Positions 8,751-19,567 are shown, counted from the stretch's first letter. The stretch is DNA of 64,000 bases from Rhyacophila brunnea (GCA_022495005.1 JAGYXB010001000.1:620001-684000); one strand, 5' to 3'. Numbers and translations: made by a program. Notes: generated from the sequence alone by a model not told the origin.

Positions 8751-11599
8751 TTCGGTTCGGTCAGTTAAATGCGGGCAAAGGGAAGGCTATAACGGCGGAG
8801 CTGATCAAGACGGTTCGGGAAATGGACATCGATTTGGTCCTGGTGCAGGAGCCATACTCCTACGGCCCCAACCTGGGTTTCAGTGGGGGTCGGGTAATGC
8901 ACCACGGCCTGCGGTCCATGGCCTGCATCTTCGTTGCGAATCCTACCCTAGTGGTGCTACACCTTGCCCACTTGTCGAGCGAACTCTTTGCCGTAGCGGA
9001 GGTCTCCGACCGATCGGGGAACTCCATTGTGGTGGTCTCTTCTTACTTTAAATTCAGCGTAAACATCCTGAAATGCGTCGAGCAGCTCGGTAAAATTCTG
9101 TTTGCATGCCGCGGCAAACAGATTATAGTGGGAGCGGACGTCAACGTTCAATCATGGCTGTGGGCCCCCCGGGGGCCGCGGTCTGGCCGGGACAATCCGG
9201 CGCCCCTCGAGGAACTCGTGGCAACTCACGACCTGACGGTGCTGAATAACTCTAATGGTCCAGCCACATTCTCTACCAACAATGGGGAATCTCACATTGA
9301 TGTCACTTTGATATCCACTGGTTCTGCCGGACGCGTCGTGAACTGGACTGTCCATTTGGAAGCGTCAGCAAGCGACCACCGTCTGATCACGTTCGCCTAC
9401 AGGACCGAAAGGGGCCACGCGTCTCTCGCTCCACTTGTGAGCGAGTCACTGCCGAGGCGTTTCAGGACCAAGGGAACCGACTGGGTACGTTTTGACCGCG
9501 AGTTTGCTGAGGGTCTGGACAGGATGGCCTCGCGCCCTCCGCCAAAGGACATGCACGCTGCGGCTGAGGACCTCACGAATCTCATGATTGAAAAAGCGGA
9601 GGGCACTATCGGAAGGACGACCCCGAGACCGCCGAACCTCGCACCCTGGTGGAAGCCGAGACTGACAAGACTGAGAGACACGATGAGGAGGGCCAGAAGG
9701 GCCTTACAAGCAGCGCGAAGATCGCTGGAGGGGCCGCTGCACGCGGACCATCCGCTTGCGGTCACCTACAGGACCACTAGACTCAAGTTCAAAAAGGCAA
9801 TCAGTAAGGCTAAGAAGGTGCACTGGAGAGAGTTCGTCACTGAAATGGGTGGCAATGATCCGTGGGGCCCCCCCTTCCGCGTGATGAAGCTGGGCTTACG
9901 GCCCGGAAAAGTCATGTCGGCGGTACGGCGCCCCGACGGATCGTTCACCAATAGCTCTGAAGAGTCCGCCACAGTCTTGTTGGATGCTCTTATCCCGCAG
10001 GACAACGAGTCGCTCGACATTGACAACGACCGATTTCAGCAGCTTCGCGTCTATGCGCTGCTCCCCTTAAACACTCCGCGATCCGCAGCCACTACCATGT
10101 CCGAACTAGGGATCCTGTTTGCCAGCCTCCCGAATGGCAAAGCCCGGGGGCTTGACTGCATAGATAACGCGCTAGCGAGAAGGGCGTGGTCTCTTGCCTC
10201 ACACGAGATCACGCAACTCTACAAAGAATGCATGAGTAGTGGCATATTCCCCGACTGCTGGAAAAAGGGTCATCTCACGGTGATCCCCAAAGCCGGCAGT
10301 CGCCCTCCTTGTGACCCGAAAGCGTATAGACCGATTACGCTCCTTCCCGTCTTCAGGAAGATATTGGAAAGATTGATAAACAGCAGGATTGAGTCCCACC
10401 TGTCGGAAAACTGTCCAATCTCGCAAAGACAATTTGGGTTTAGACCCGGAAAGTCCACCGAGGATGCAATTTGCTTTGTGATCGATTCTGTGGAGAGCTC
10501 TGGCAAGGACCTCGTTGCCGGGATTTTTCTCGACATAGCGGGCGCGTTTGATACTGCGTGGTGGCCCTTGGTTCTGGCAAAGCTTAGGCTGAAACAGATC
10601 CCCGGGGACCTCTTTGCCTTAGTTCAAAGCTACTTCAGCAATAGGGAGATAACCTACGGCTCCGGCCCCAGCCTGATTCACAGGAGGACCACCATGGGGT
10701 ATCCCCAGGGCTCCGTCCTGGGACCCCTTCTGTGGAACATTCTGTTTGACGACGTTCTGTCCCTGCCACTGCCTCCGGGCTGCACGCTCGTTGCGTACGC
10801 CGACGACTTGCTCCTGCTTGTTGGGGCGACCAGCCGACCGGCACTTGAGCATGCAGCCACGGACGCCTTGGGCAGAATCCTTAATTGGGGGTTGCTGAAC
10901 AAGCTGACCTTTGCCCCGAGCAAGACGGAAACTGTCCTCCTCAGGGGTAGTTCTCGGGTCAACATAACTCGACGGCCGCCCACGGTTCGTTTTGGCCAGA
11001 CCTCAGTGCGTTTCTCCGAAAGGGTTACGTATCTGGGGGTAATTCTTGATGACAAGCTGTCTTTCGTTCACCACGCCAAGACGGCCGTCTCTAAGGCCAA
11101 TTCGGCCTATCAGAGAATGGCCCGAATGGCGGGCAGCAATTGGGGACTAAAGCCTAGAGCCCTTAAGGTTGCATACGGCGCAATTTTCATGGGAATTGCC
11201 GGTTACGCCTCCAGCATTTGGCATTCCCGAGTAAACTCCTTAACTCTCGTGAGACGCGCACTATTAAGCGGGCAGCGACTTGCGCTGATCTCGCTTACCA
11301 AAGCCTACCGCACAACTTCTACTGACGCGCTTGCCGTACTCGCGGGGGTGCTACCCCTCGATCTGCACGTCCAAGTCAGAGGATCGATCACCCTCCTCTT
11401 GAGGGGGATCAGCACAATACTCGCCGGTGTCCATCTGACACCACCGCAGAGATCCGAGGACGTTCCTTACAGAAAGACTGTAAGTGACATTGTGTACAAG
11501 ACCGCATTTGCGGTATGGCAGGCGAGGTGGACCGCCTCCCCCAAGGGGCGGCACACTTACCGTTTTTTTTCCAGACGTATTCTGCAGGCACCAAACTAG
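8747..11599 (+). CDS. Retrotransposon ORF2, endonuclease-reverse transcriptase (frameshifted near the end)
   Basis: The protein nicks target DNA and copies element RNA by target-primed reverse transcription. I start it at the ATG overlapping the ORF1 stop; the frame is open a little further upstream, inside ORF1, but without an ATG. N-terminal APE-type endonuclease: QLN near residue 6, LVLVQEPYSYG, IIVGADVNVQS, HIDVTLIS, and the SDHR motif near residue 208. Reverse transcriptase follows: YRPITLLPVFRK, QFGFRPGKS, motif A FLDIAGAFD, motif B GYPQGSVLGP and the catalytic YADD at residues 684-687, then VTYLGVILDDKLS. All catalytic motifs looked for are present. The frame ends early (11599) because of an extra base in the T8 run at about 11562-11569; the C-terminal finger is in the next frame. 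Confidence 0.9.
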   Translation: MIRFGQLNAGKGKAITAELIKTVREMDIDLVLVQEPYSYGPNLGFSGGRVMHHGLRSMACIFVANPTLVVLHLAHLSSELFAVAEVSDRSGNSIVVVSSYFKFSVNILKCVEQLGKILFACRGKQIIVGADVNVQSWLWAPRGPRSGRDNPAPLEELVATHDLTVLNNSNGPATFSTNNGESHIDVTLISTGSAGRVVNWTVHLEASASDHRLITFAYRTERGHASLAPLVSESLPRRFRTKGTDWVRFDREFAEGLDRMASRPPPKDMHAAAEDLTNLMIEKAEGTIGRTTPRPPNLAPWWKPRLTRLRDTMRRARRALQAARRSLEGPLHADHPLAVTYRTTRLKFKKAISKAKKVHWREFVTEMGGNDPWGPPFRVMKLGLRPGKVMSAVRRPDGSFTNSSEESATVLLDALIPQDNESLDIDNDRFQQLRVYALLPLNTPRSAATTMSELGILFASLPNGKARGLDCIDNALARRAWSLASHEITQLYKECMSSGIFPDCWKKGHLTVIPKAGSRPPCDPKAYRPITLLPVFRKILERLINSRIESHLSENCPISQRQFGFRPGKSTEDAICFVIDSVESSGKDLVAGIFLDIAGAFDTAWWPLVLAKLRLKQIPGDLFALVQSYFSNREITYGSGPSLIHRRTTMGYPQGSVLGPLLWNILFDDVLSLPLPPGCTLVAYADDLLLLVGATSRPALEHAATDALGRILNWGLLNKLTFAPSKTETVLLRGSSRVNITRRPPTVRFGQTSVRFSERVTYLGVILDDKLSFVHHAKTAVSKANSAYQRMARMAGSNWGLKPRALKVAYGAIFMGIAGYASSIWHSRVNSLTLVRRALLSGQRLALISLTKAYRTTSTDALAVLAGVLPLDLHVQVRGSITLLLRGISTILAGVHLTPPQRSEDVPYRKTVSDIVYKTAFAVWQARWTASPKGRHTYRFFSRRILQAPN

Positions 11600-11963
11600 A
11601 AGACTCCAACCTTCGCACTGGATTAGCCAGTTCCTCACCGGCCATGGCAACTTCGCCGCCAGACTCCACGAGTTTGGCTTGATATTAGATGGGCCGGGTT
11701 GTACCTGCGGGCATGACCACCAAGATGTTGAACACATCCTCTGGGATTGCCCGCTTATGGAATTCGAACGAGCGGAGCTGTTTGCCAGGGTCCGTCCTCA
11801 CACGGGCCCAATTAGTCATGGAGATCTGGTAGCAACCGAGGCCAACTTTGCGGCATTTGAGAAATTTGCAGCGTCGTATGGGGAGCGGGATGGTCCCGAC
11901 TCTTCTGTGGACTCATCCATTTCAATTCTTGACACTCAGTATGCGGGTACACAAAGCGCTTAA
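11570..11963 (+). pseudogene. ORF2 C-terminal part after a one-base frameshift
   Basis: In the neighbouring frame the protein continues with SQFLTGHGNFAARLHEFGL-type sequence and then the Cys/His motif CTCGHDHQDVEHILWDC. This motif sits after the RT domain in R1-clade and related elements. The frame ends with a stop at 11961-11963. The switch occurs at the T8 homopolymer, so a recent insertion or an assembly error would explain it equally well. Confidence 0.8.
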
Positions 11964-12190
11964 CGTCAGCGGACAGCAGAGCCAGTCCAAAACCAAACAT
12001 TTTCTTTCTTAACTTTCTTCTTTCAGCACTACGGTGCATGGTTGCAGCATCAGTCCCGTGCGGCTCCGTCTCGGGACGGAATGAGCACTTAAAATCACTT
12101 CTTTCAGACACGTTTAAAGCGTCATAGAAAGCGGCCGTGCATATCCACGGTTGTGCATATATGACGGGTGGTGGTGGGCACTTTAACGTA
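11964..12190 (+). other. Retrotransposon 3' untranslated region
   Basis: 227 bp between the ORF2 stop and the 3' target duplication. It ends GGGCACTTTAACGTA with no A-run or short tandem repeat. Confidence 0.7.
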
Positions 12191-12427
12191 TGTTCTATTA
12201 GTAACAATAATAGGTGATATATTCATTGACTTATTTTCTTTTTAAAGTAAATGGATAACGTTTTTAGTCATCTTTACACGATTTAAGAATTAATACCCCC
12301 GTCGCCATCACGAAAAAAATTGACGTATTTACACCTCAACGTTCGCTCTCAGACTGCCAGCGAGTCCAAGATTTCGTCGCGCATATAGTTGAAAATTATT
12401 TGCCGTTTCACTGAAGTATCGCATTAA

Positions 12428-12798
12428 GACTTCAGTTGAGGCATGGTCTAAAAAGATCGTGGCTAGGCGATGCGCGGATTACGGGTCGCGGATGCAAATG
12501 ACGCATGCCGAACGAAATATAATTTGTCATATAAATCCAACATGCGTCCATTTAATGTTCTGTTTATTGTTCTATTAGTAACAATAATAATATAGTCATT
12601 GACATGTTTTCTTTTTAAAGTAAATGGGTAACGTTTTTAGTGATCTTTACACGATTTAAGAATTAATACCCCCGTCGCCATCACGAAACAAAATTACGTA
12701 TTGACACCTCGACGTTCGCTCTCAGACTGCCAGCGAGTCCAAAATTTCGTCGCGCCTTTGAAAATTATTTGCCGTTTCACTGAAGTATCGCCTTAAGT
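12428..12798 (+). repeat. MITE family 1, second unit of a head-to-tail dimer
   Basis: It starts directly after the previous copy (junction about 12425-12432) in the same orientation and runs to CGCCTTAAG. It carries the uninterrupted form of the site used by the retrotransposon (ATTGTTCTATTAGTAAC). The dimer may come from insertion next to an existing copy or from unequal exchange. Confidence 0.75.
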
Positions 12799-13374
12799 CA
12801 AAATTATAACAAATACATTTTGAACAGTTTAAGTGTTTGTAAAAACCCCCTACCTTATCAATAATAATACACTCGATAAGTGTATAATAAATCGTCAAAA
12901 CCTAATAGTTCATTAGTAATTATAAACCATAAAAATATTTACATACATATTTCAATTTAAACTCTTTGGCGACCATAGCAAGGAGGACTGAAGTTTAAAA
13001 ATATCGAACCACTTTCCCGTTCTCAAGAGGATTTAAGGATTACATAACAAAATGAAATTTACAATCCGTTAGTTTTTTTTTTTTAAATATGGAGCACGAT
13101 AACATCTAGCAGAGGTCGCGTTTTATGAAACATTTAGACAATAGACGCCATCTCTGTGACATTTTATAATCTATGAAAATACCAGAGATTTAATATCAAA
13201 AGGGGGGTAAAAACTGAATAAGCATTTGAGAATTTTTCAAAATTAAACTCTCGTATTATATTATTATTTAATGCTCAGTGAAGATAGATAAAAAATGTTT
13301 TTGCCATCAGGGCCGGAGAGACGCATAAAGTAGATGTGAGCTTATTAATACATTTATTTACCATGTCCGATTCG
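12799..13374. other. AT-rich intergenic stretch, nothing recognised
   Basis: No gene, RNA or repeat end was recognised; only homopolymer-rich sequence. Confidence 0.4.
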
Positions 13375-13505
13375 AGGTAGATCATAATATGGACCTCCAA
13401 ATAGTGAAGGTTGTATTTTATTAGAAGGAAGGTATTTTGGTTTTTACGAGAAGTAGATGTTAGCCATTTGTTCAACCTATTAAGTCCATACTCTGATACT
13501 GGATT
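13375..13505 (-). repeat. SINE 3' fragment
   Basis: The minus strand carries the SINE tail signatures (CGTAAAAACC, ACATCTACTTCTCG and TATGGACTTAATAGG in diverged form). The tRNA-like head is missing, so this is a 5'-truncated copy. Confidence 0.5.
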
Positions 13506-13819
13506 ACATACTGGGCGCCTAATAAATAAATAGTTTATAATACGTAATTTTTAGTGTTTTTTTTTTAATAATCCTGGTTTAGCTTTTCTCATTATTTTAA
13601 CAATTTATATATACAGGCCATGCAGGCGCGCATACAGAAAAGTAGTTTGGGGAAGTCCATTATAATGAAATATCCATATCCATATTTTTGTTATTGTTTT
13701 TTTAGGCGGCGAGGTTAACACAATCTAGTAGGTTACGCTGATTTCCGTATTTACTCCGCTTACTATATAGCTGTATAGCTTCTATAGGTGTCCCTGGCTG
13801 TATAGCTGCTCGACGCTTC

Positions 13820-14740
13820 AAACGCGGAAAACCTCACTATTCCAGTTACATTCCCCATATCCATACAGTTACGGTCTAGCGATAAACACCTGGTCTGCAA
13901 GTATCACTAAGAGTGTTCAACTGCTACATCAAACAAAGTTACAAGTTACAATGATAATATTCTGGGAGTGTTTTCCAATATGATCTAACCCCCGTTTCAG
14001 ACGGGACACCGGTGTCGCGCTCGTATTATAATAAGGAGGCCTTTTTACTCGAATAAAGGGGCCTTTGTGTTATGTTTATGAACGCCCAGAGCTAATGAAT
14101 CAACTCATAATTTCGCGATATAAATTAGAACATAAAACTGGCTGCGGTCATAAAAACATGTGTATCAGCGGCTTGAGAATGTAGCGGCCGACGGAAAAGT
14201 GTACCGGACACGCTTTGACTCGTTAGCTCGGTGCGTTCATAAACATAATACAAAGGCCCATTTATTCTAATACAAAGGCCTCCTTATTATAATAACGGGA
14301 CACCGGTGTCCCGTCTGAAACGGGCCTAATTCTAATCGAATTCATATTTTAATATTATTTGCATTTATGTTATTAACGTATTTTTGTATTACATACCTAT
14401 TTGTATTTAAAAATGCATATATTTACAGAGTTGTCGCATCAACACGTGATTATCAATTGGCATGGCTTATTGGTCATAATTATTAGGATCGTCAGTGTCA
14501 ATTTATGTCGTTCGCACTATTATATCTGTCATTATATTACTGCATCATATTATTGACAAACATTGAATGCCGGTTGCACTAATAATAATTATTCATGACT
14601 GTCACAGGTCTCCCAGTGGCCACAGGCCTTCATTGTCGATGAGAAGACTGTTCGACAGCCAAATGATCCGGGTCACGATCTTCAGTCACGAGGTCGTGAC
14701 ACAGAAGCAGAAGAAGTAATATTCCAATCACCTACACAGG
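13820..14740. repeat. Large dispersed repeat, copy 1
   Basis: It shares ordered blocks with 17266-18110: AACACCTGGTCTGCA, a TTACAAGTTA block, a CGTCAGTGTCAATT block and the final AGTAATATTCCA block. The two copies carry different nested MITEs (Harbinger-type at 13989 here, family 2 at 17632 there), which confirms that the repeat is older than both. No protein is recognisable. Confidence 0.5.
13989..14326. mobile_element. Harbinger-type MITE with long TIRs
   Basis: The ends are a near-perfect inverted pair containing CGTTTCAGACGGGACACCGG. A second inverted block inside (AAGGAGGCCTTT and AAAGGCCTCCTT) makes the arms nearly 100 bp. TAA flanks both sides (13986-13988 and 14327-14329), matching the 3-bp TWA target preference of PIF/Harbinger elements. 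No coding capacity is seen. Confidence 0.75.
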
Positions 14741-14756
14741 GAAGCTATAATTAATG

Positions 14757-15300
14757 GGAATTGGCTTACCTTACTCGGGTACTAAACAGGAAAACAGATC
14801 TCGAGTGTGGAAAAATATGGAATAAACTTAAACGCGTGTTAAAGATAACGCGCATTTAATGTTTTGGGACTGTCGGCACGATTTGAGTCCCTTGGTTTTA
14901 TGGCGTAAAATAATAAAGCGAGCCCTGCTTCAAACGTGGTACCGTATCCGGCAGGGTACTTCCCATTAATTTTGTATTCCCTGCACCACATAACAGATAA
15001 TAAATAGAATTCCGATAGGCTTTATTCAATACGCTACATTTTGATGCAGGGTTTTGAACGTGTAAGTGTCTTACGAAAATGAAACACGCATTATGCACGT
15101 GCATTAGTGTGTGTAATACACCAATATTAATGAGCGTCAATGCATAAACCGAGAGCAGTTATCAGTTAAGTATTCGACGTGTGACGTATTCTTGACACGT
15201 GTTTAAGTTTATCGTGGATTATTCGGTACTCGAGATCGGTTACCTGCTACTCCTTACCCGTTAGGTATTTCAGTTCCGATTTTTTCTGAGTTTCCTGCCC
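14757..15300. repeat. Palindromic dispersed repeat (GATCTCGAG family)
   Basis: The two halves are diverged inverted copies: GATCTCGAGTGTGG near 14808 and its inverted form near 15230, with ATAAACTTAAACRCGTGT in both arms. Related single-arm pieces lie at 29625-29960, 34290-34500 and 42030-42180. It also contains an ACACGCATT...GCACGTGC block shared with those pieces. Confidence 0.5.
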
Positions 15301-16117
15301 TACACCTACATGATTTGTATTTTTTCGTTTCTGGGAGTGGTCCGAATGTCTAATTGGTCTAAAATCAGTGTTAGCAAATAAATATCATTTCATTAAAAAT
15401 TGACACTTATTTTAGAAATTTGTGCAAATTGCCGCTTGACAGAATGCTGATTGATAATGATAACAATGCCATTCGGCTTGAATGTATTTCTGCCCTTTGT
15501 GAATCGATTCGACCGATTTCGGCCAAACTTTTTTTGCACAATTTAAAAAAAAAAAATACTGGACACGATTTTCTTCATGAAAACTGTTGGCATATGGTTC
15601 ACTAGTTCATTTAGATACCTACCTAGGTGCTCATGCACATGACGTATATTTATTGAGCTAGATTTGTGTGCGAGGCAGTTTCCGCTTTAACTAACTCAGA
15701 GTTACAGGAAAACCTTCCGTGACATGCGAAAAAGTTGTTTTTACACACTCTTGGCGTTTATTAAATAAATAATCTTTCTACAAAATATATGAACTATACA
15801 ACGACATCAATAGAAGAACACAAAAAAACTGGTTGTATTATAACACTTGATAACAATTATTACAGAACCTTTTTCATATATTTGATTTGGTAACTATAGG
15901 GGAAAAATATTATCTACTTTGAAAGGTTTCAAAAAAAAATCTCCAGCGGTGGTTTTCTTTGACGCAAATGATGTCACCGATTCTTTAAAAAGGGTACCTC
16001 CGAATCATGGAATTATTCAACTAGGTATACCAAAAATCCAAAAAAATGTGTATTCCTCATAGAGCTTTTTAAATATATTTTTTACCATATCCGTTGTTAA
16101 TAATAATATTATTATAT
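15301..16117. other. Intergenic stretch, nothing recognised
   Basis: AT-rich with scattered chance frames. No inverted ends or conserved peptides were seen. Confidence 0.4.
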
Positions 16118-16312
16118 GTTCCTTCACAGAGTGGAGGTTTGTATTAACAGATTTATATTTTTTGTTAGCCACTTACTTAACCTATTAGGTCCATACTTTG
16201 ACTCCAAACACAATTTAAAAAATAATATGTGTATTTGCCAGACCCAGGATTCGAACCTGGGTCCCACGACCTTATAAGCCGACGCGTAAGCCGCTCGGCC
16301 GTCGTGGACGGT
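16118..16312 (-). repeat. tRNA-derived SINE
   Basis: On the minus strand the head reads CACGACGGCCGAGCGGCTTA (A box), followed by the B box GGTTCGAATCC and then the family tail (TATGGACCTAATAGG, TTAGCCACTTACTTAACC on the plus strand). The head resembles a type II tRNA (Leu/Ser class). It is a pol III type promoter if active. Confidence 0.75.
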
Positions 16313-17265
16313 ATTTTTTAATAATACTGATTTAAATTTCACAGAACAAATGCTCAACTTTCATTCAACAATATTAAAATTGGTTTTGTCCCTTATGATT
16401 AGGCAGATCATGAATTGCTAAGAAAGCAGAAACTGCGAATATTATATATTATACAAGAATGTGATTTTTTTTCTGTATGAGAAATGTTTATGGCGTTTAC
16501 GCGAATAAATTTAATCCAATGAGACTAAATCATGTTTGTATAAATTACATAAATTAACAATAATACATCGTTGAAATACGTGGATATATTTGGAAAATAA
16601 AAATTTCACTATTATTTTTAATAGTTTGTTTGAACATCTACCTAACTGAAATATATTTTAAAAAATGGTACATGTTCAAACACGCGCGTTACCATGATCT
16701 CACTCCCTACTTCATTTATCGTTTGTCAATGTATGGCTACGGCCGTATGTTGTAGCTTAGCCACTGGGGAATTCCAATAGAAATGGCATATTTCAAAAAA
16801 ATACTACCTTATTCTTAAATTAATAAGTATAAAAAAATCTTAACACCACTGCACATGGATGTACTGAAATATGACCACGCGGCGCACGTCCCCCCTTAAG
16901 CTAGTCAAGTCAAGTTTATATTATTCAACAGAAAATTTAAAAACGTTGTATGTAAAAAGTTCTTTTTATCTTGTAATTATTTGTTCTATTCTCAATAATC
17001 TAGAATTTGCTAATTATGGAATATTTCATTCTTGAGAATTCGAAATTGGTTGATTGATTTTTCAGAATTCTAGAAAATTCCCGAGAAATTAATTGTGAAA
17101 GTTCTACGGGAGGGACACAGTTAAGGTATTTTTTTCTCGCGAAGGCCTCTGTGGAGTTTGTGCTGTCCTCTACCATGTACATAGTATTCGTATTTCTATA
17201 TTATTCGCATCGTGACTTGATAATTCAGTGTGTATGTAATTTCGAAATCTCCTAAAAAAAAACTC
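16313..17265. other. Intergenic stretch, nothing recognised
   Basis: AT-rich. A short block near 16910-16980 (TTATATTATTCAACAGAAAA) repeats one near 3095-3160, suggesting another low-copy dispersed repeat. Confidence 0.35.
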
Positions 17266-18110
17266 GAAACGGAAAACCATTCCCCATACCCAGACACTTT
17301 TTTGATCTAGATCTTTGAACACCTGGTCTGCAGCTATAACTACGTCTGCTCACCTACAAGTTATTGCGACCTGCCGCATCCACTAGTTGTTATCGAACTG
17401 TCGTAGTTCATAGAATCGTTAGTGTCCATTTGTATCGTCCCCGCTGCCTTATCTTTTAGAAATGTAACGTCAGTAGGTACATTAAAGTAAACATCGGATG
17501 CCTCAGTTGCTGGCACCAGTTCATGAATGCCACTGGTCTTTCACTAACAGACCTTGCGTGTCGTAGAATGCCAAGAGCAGGTGGGCTCAAAAGGCTGTTC
17601 GAAATTATCTAGGTTATGATCCTGACTTATACCCCGTTTACACATGCATGGATTTACTGTTGACAGTAAGTATTATCACGGCCATAACAAGATAAATTAT
17701 GGGTTAGCATGTATTATCCTGCAGTTGCAAGCTTGCATGCTTGAATCAAAAAAGTCGGAAGTTTCTAAAACTTCATGCGACTGTAGGATTTTTTCGATCG
17801 GCGCCTGCGCAGTAGAACGATAGTGGCGAACCTCCCGGCAAAAGAACGAACTTCGAACGAATTTTGAGGTTAACTGATTTTCACTACCTGTCAAATAGTA
17901 GTAATAGTACCATAAAATGACAACATCGCGTCTCGCTCACTCTTAAATAATGAGATTGGAGAGACAGTCACGATAGTTTAAAATACACAGTATTGCTGCC
18001 AGTAAATCCATGCACGTGTACAGGCGCTATAAGAAGCAGTAATATTCCATTCACCTAAGTGATCTGTATTCTTTTCGTTCCTGGGGGGTCAGGACCCGAC
18101 CTTTGTATCC
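17266..18110. repeat. Large dispersed repeat, copy 2
   Basis: Counterpart of 13820-14740. It is interrupted by the TA-flanked MITE at 17632-18027; the repeat resumes with AGAAGCAGTAATATTCC directly after it, as in copy 1. Confidence 0.5.
17632..18027. repeat. MITE family 2, TA-flanked, copy 2
   Basis: Ends match the copy at 898-1291 (TGCATGGATTTACTG on the left, CAGTAAATCCATGCACGTG on the right). TA lies at both flanks. The host repeat is contiguous across it once it is removed, which supports the boundaries. Confidence 0.7.
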
Positions 18111-19410
18111 GTACCTGCTTAACGCCATGAAGAAACAGGAAGATGACCAGAGAATGTATAATTAAAAGAATAACAGATTTAGCATTTACCGTATTATATG
18201 GTGTATCATGAGGCTATGGCAGTGGCGAAGGGTGACGTTTTGAAAGAGGTAGGCTGTGGGAGTAACCATGCTTTAAGAAGATAACCCAATATTACTACTG
18301 ATGAATAGGTACGCTAAAACGAAGAAATTTCAAAAGCTTAATTGGTTTGTTATAATTAGTTCATAAAAATAAGCAATTAGTTTGAATTACTTATGTATTT
18401 TCCTAAACATTTATAAACGTAACATACGCTCAAAATATATTACCTATCGTCTTTGAAAATATCCGTTGTTGTGTATATATTATGTTCCATAACAATTTAT
18501 AATTTAACCCGTAACATTTTAAAATACTTCTATATTTAAAACATGAACTACTTAGGTAGGTAAAATATCAGATATCTAAATTGTCTAATGAGTGAACTAA
18601 TAAATAAATAAAAATCACGAGATAAATTATTTTATATTTTTAACAACAATCAATACATATTTATGTGATTGAATCCCATAGAAATTATTTTTTAAATTAT
18701 CTTATTAATTATTTTGAATAAATGTCCTCTCGCAACGTAAGCGCTAACGAAACAGCTTGTACATTTGTATGCGGGACGCCAGACATTTTGAAATAATGAG
18801 AAAAAAGCTTCATATTGAAAAACCCGTCGATTCACGCGAAAATAATCCTATACAATATGTGAAGCGAAACGCGGTGTGTTCTATCTTTTTAAAACTTTCG
18901 AGAGATGCCATAGATGGTGCTTATTGAAATATGGGAAAATATCGTCAAATTATGACAATTATACGATAGATGTCTTTGGGCATATTGAATATATTATTAT
19001 TTGTGATTATATAAATACGTCAACATGAAAATAAAAATTATTTTTCTTAAGAAGGTAGGCTTTAAATAATCGCCTAGTATGGAGTCTTCGTCACTGGGCT
19101 ATGGGTTGTTTCAAAACGATCCTAGTGATGTATGGCATCTGTCACTTCGTAAGCGGAATTTTCCTCCTCGTTATTTATCACCGCTTTACGAATACACTGT
19201 TAATTGATAGCTACTAACATTGTGTACTATAACTTTTCAGTAAAACAGTGATAACAGATCATGGGTAATAATTTATCTTTTGGTTGATAAAAAATAGTGA
19301 AATTTTGTTCTCAAATAACCAAATCGAACATTTTTTAAATGACTCAATATTTGTAATGTGACCACAGTGCCGCCCCCTTTCATTTTTAGTCTCAAATTGT
19401 ATGGAAATCT
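18111..19410. other. Intergenic stretch with one transposon end
   Basis: Near 18219 a left end CAGTGGCGAAGGGTGACG of the family seen at 33519 is present without a matching right end. The remainder is AT-rich unique sequence. No gene was recognised. Confidence 0.4.
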
Positions 19411-19428
19411 GTTAGGTTAGGTTAGGTT
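19411..19428 (+). repeat. Short interstitial telomere-like TTAGG repeat
   Basis: Three consecutive TTAGG units (GTTAGGTTAGGTTAGGTT). TTAGG is the usual insect telomere repeat. Such short tracts are common inside chromosomes and do not show a telomere here. Confidence 0.5.
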
Positions 19429-19567
19429 TTTATTTTGTACCCAGCTATTTTGTAGTTTACTTTCGGCTATCTTAAACAGACGAGTACAATAAAAAACGTT
19501 AATAAAAAGGATATAATTACACATCGTCCACTGAGGATTAGAGTATTTCTACGAAACATATTCTCTA

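Larger units (their letters stand above)
7558..12190 (+). mobile_element. R1-like non-LTR retrotransposon, near complete
   Basis: This 4,633-bp element has two reading frames (gag-like ORF1, endonuclease-RT ORF2) and lacks LTRs and a poly(A) tail. It is bounded by a perfect 15-bp duplication TGTTCTATTAGTAAC (7543-7557 and 12191-12205). Endonuclease type, ORF arrangement, the Cys/His motif after the RT and the missing poly(A) fit the R1/I group, with R1 clade most likely. Known R1-clade elements often choose specific targets; this one sits in a dispersed MITE. The perfect duplication implies recent insertion. Damage: ORF1 has no start ATG at its 5' end, and ORF2 has a one-base shift in a T8 run. 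Confidence 0.9.
7403..12427 (+). repeat. MITE family 1 copy split by an R1-like retrotransposon
   Basis: The left part (7403-7557) begins TACCTCAGTTGAGG. The right part (12191-12427) continues the same family sequence to its decayed end. The two halves rejoin exactly at the 15-bp duplicated target TGTTCTATTAGTAAC, matching the uninterrupted copy at 12428-12798. Confidence 0.85.

Noticed and set aside
8440..9051. 203-codon frame overlapping the ORF1/ORF2 junction
   Set aside because: Shadow frame; ORF1 zinc knuckles and ORF2 endonuclease motifs are in other frames.
19411..19428. Telomere or telomere-proximal marker
   Set aside because: Only three TTAGG units; such tracts occur by chance or from repair inside chromosomes.
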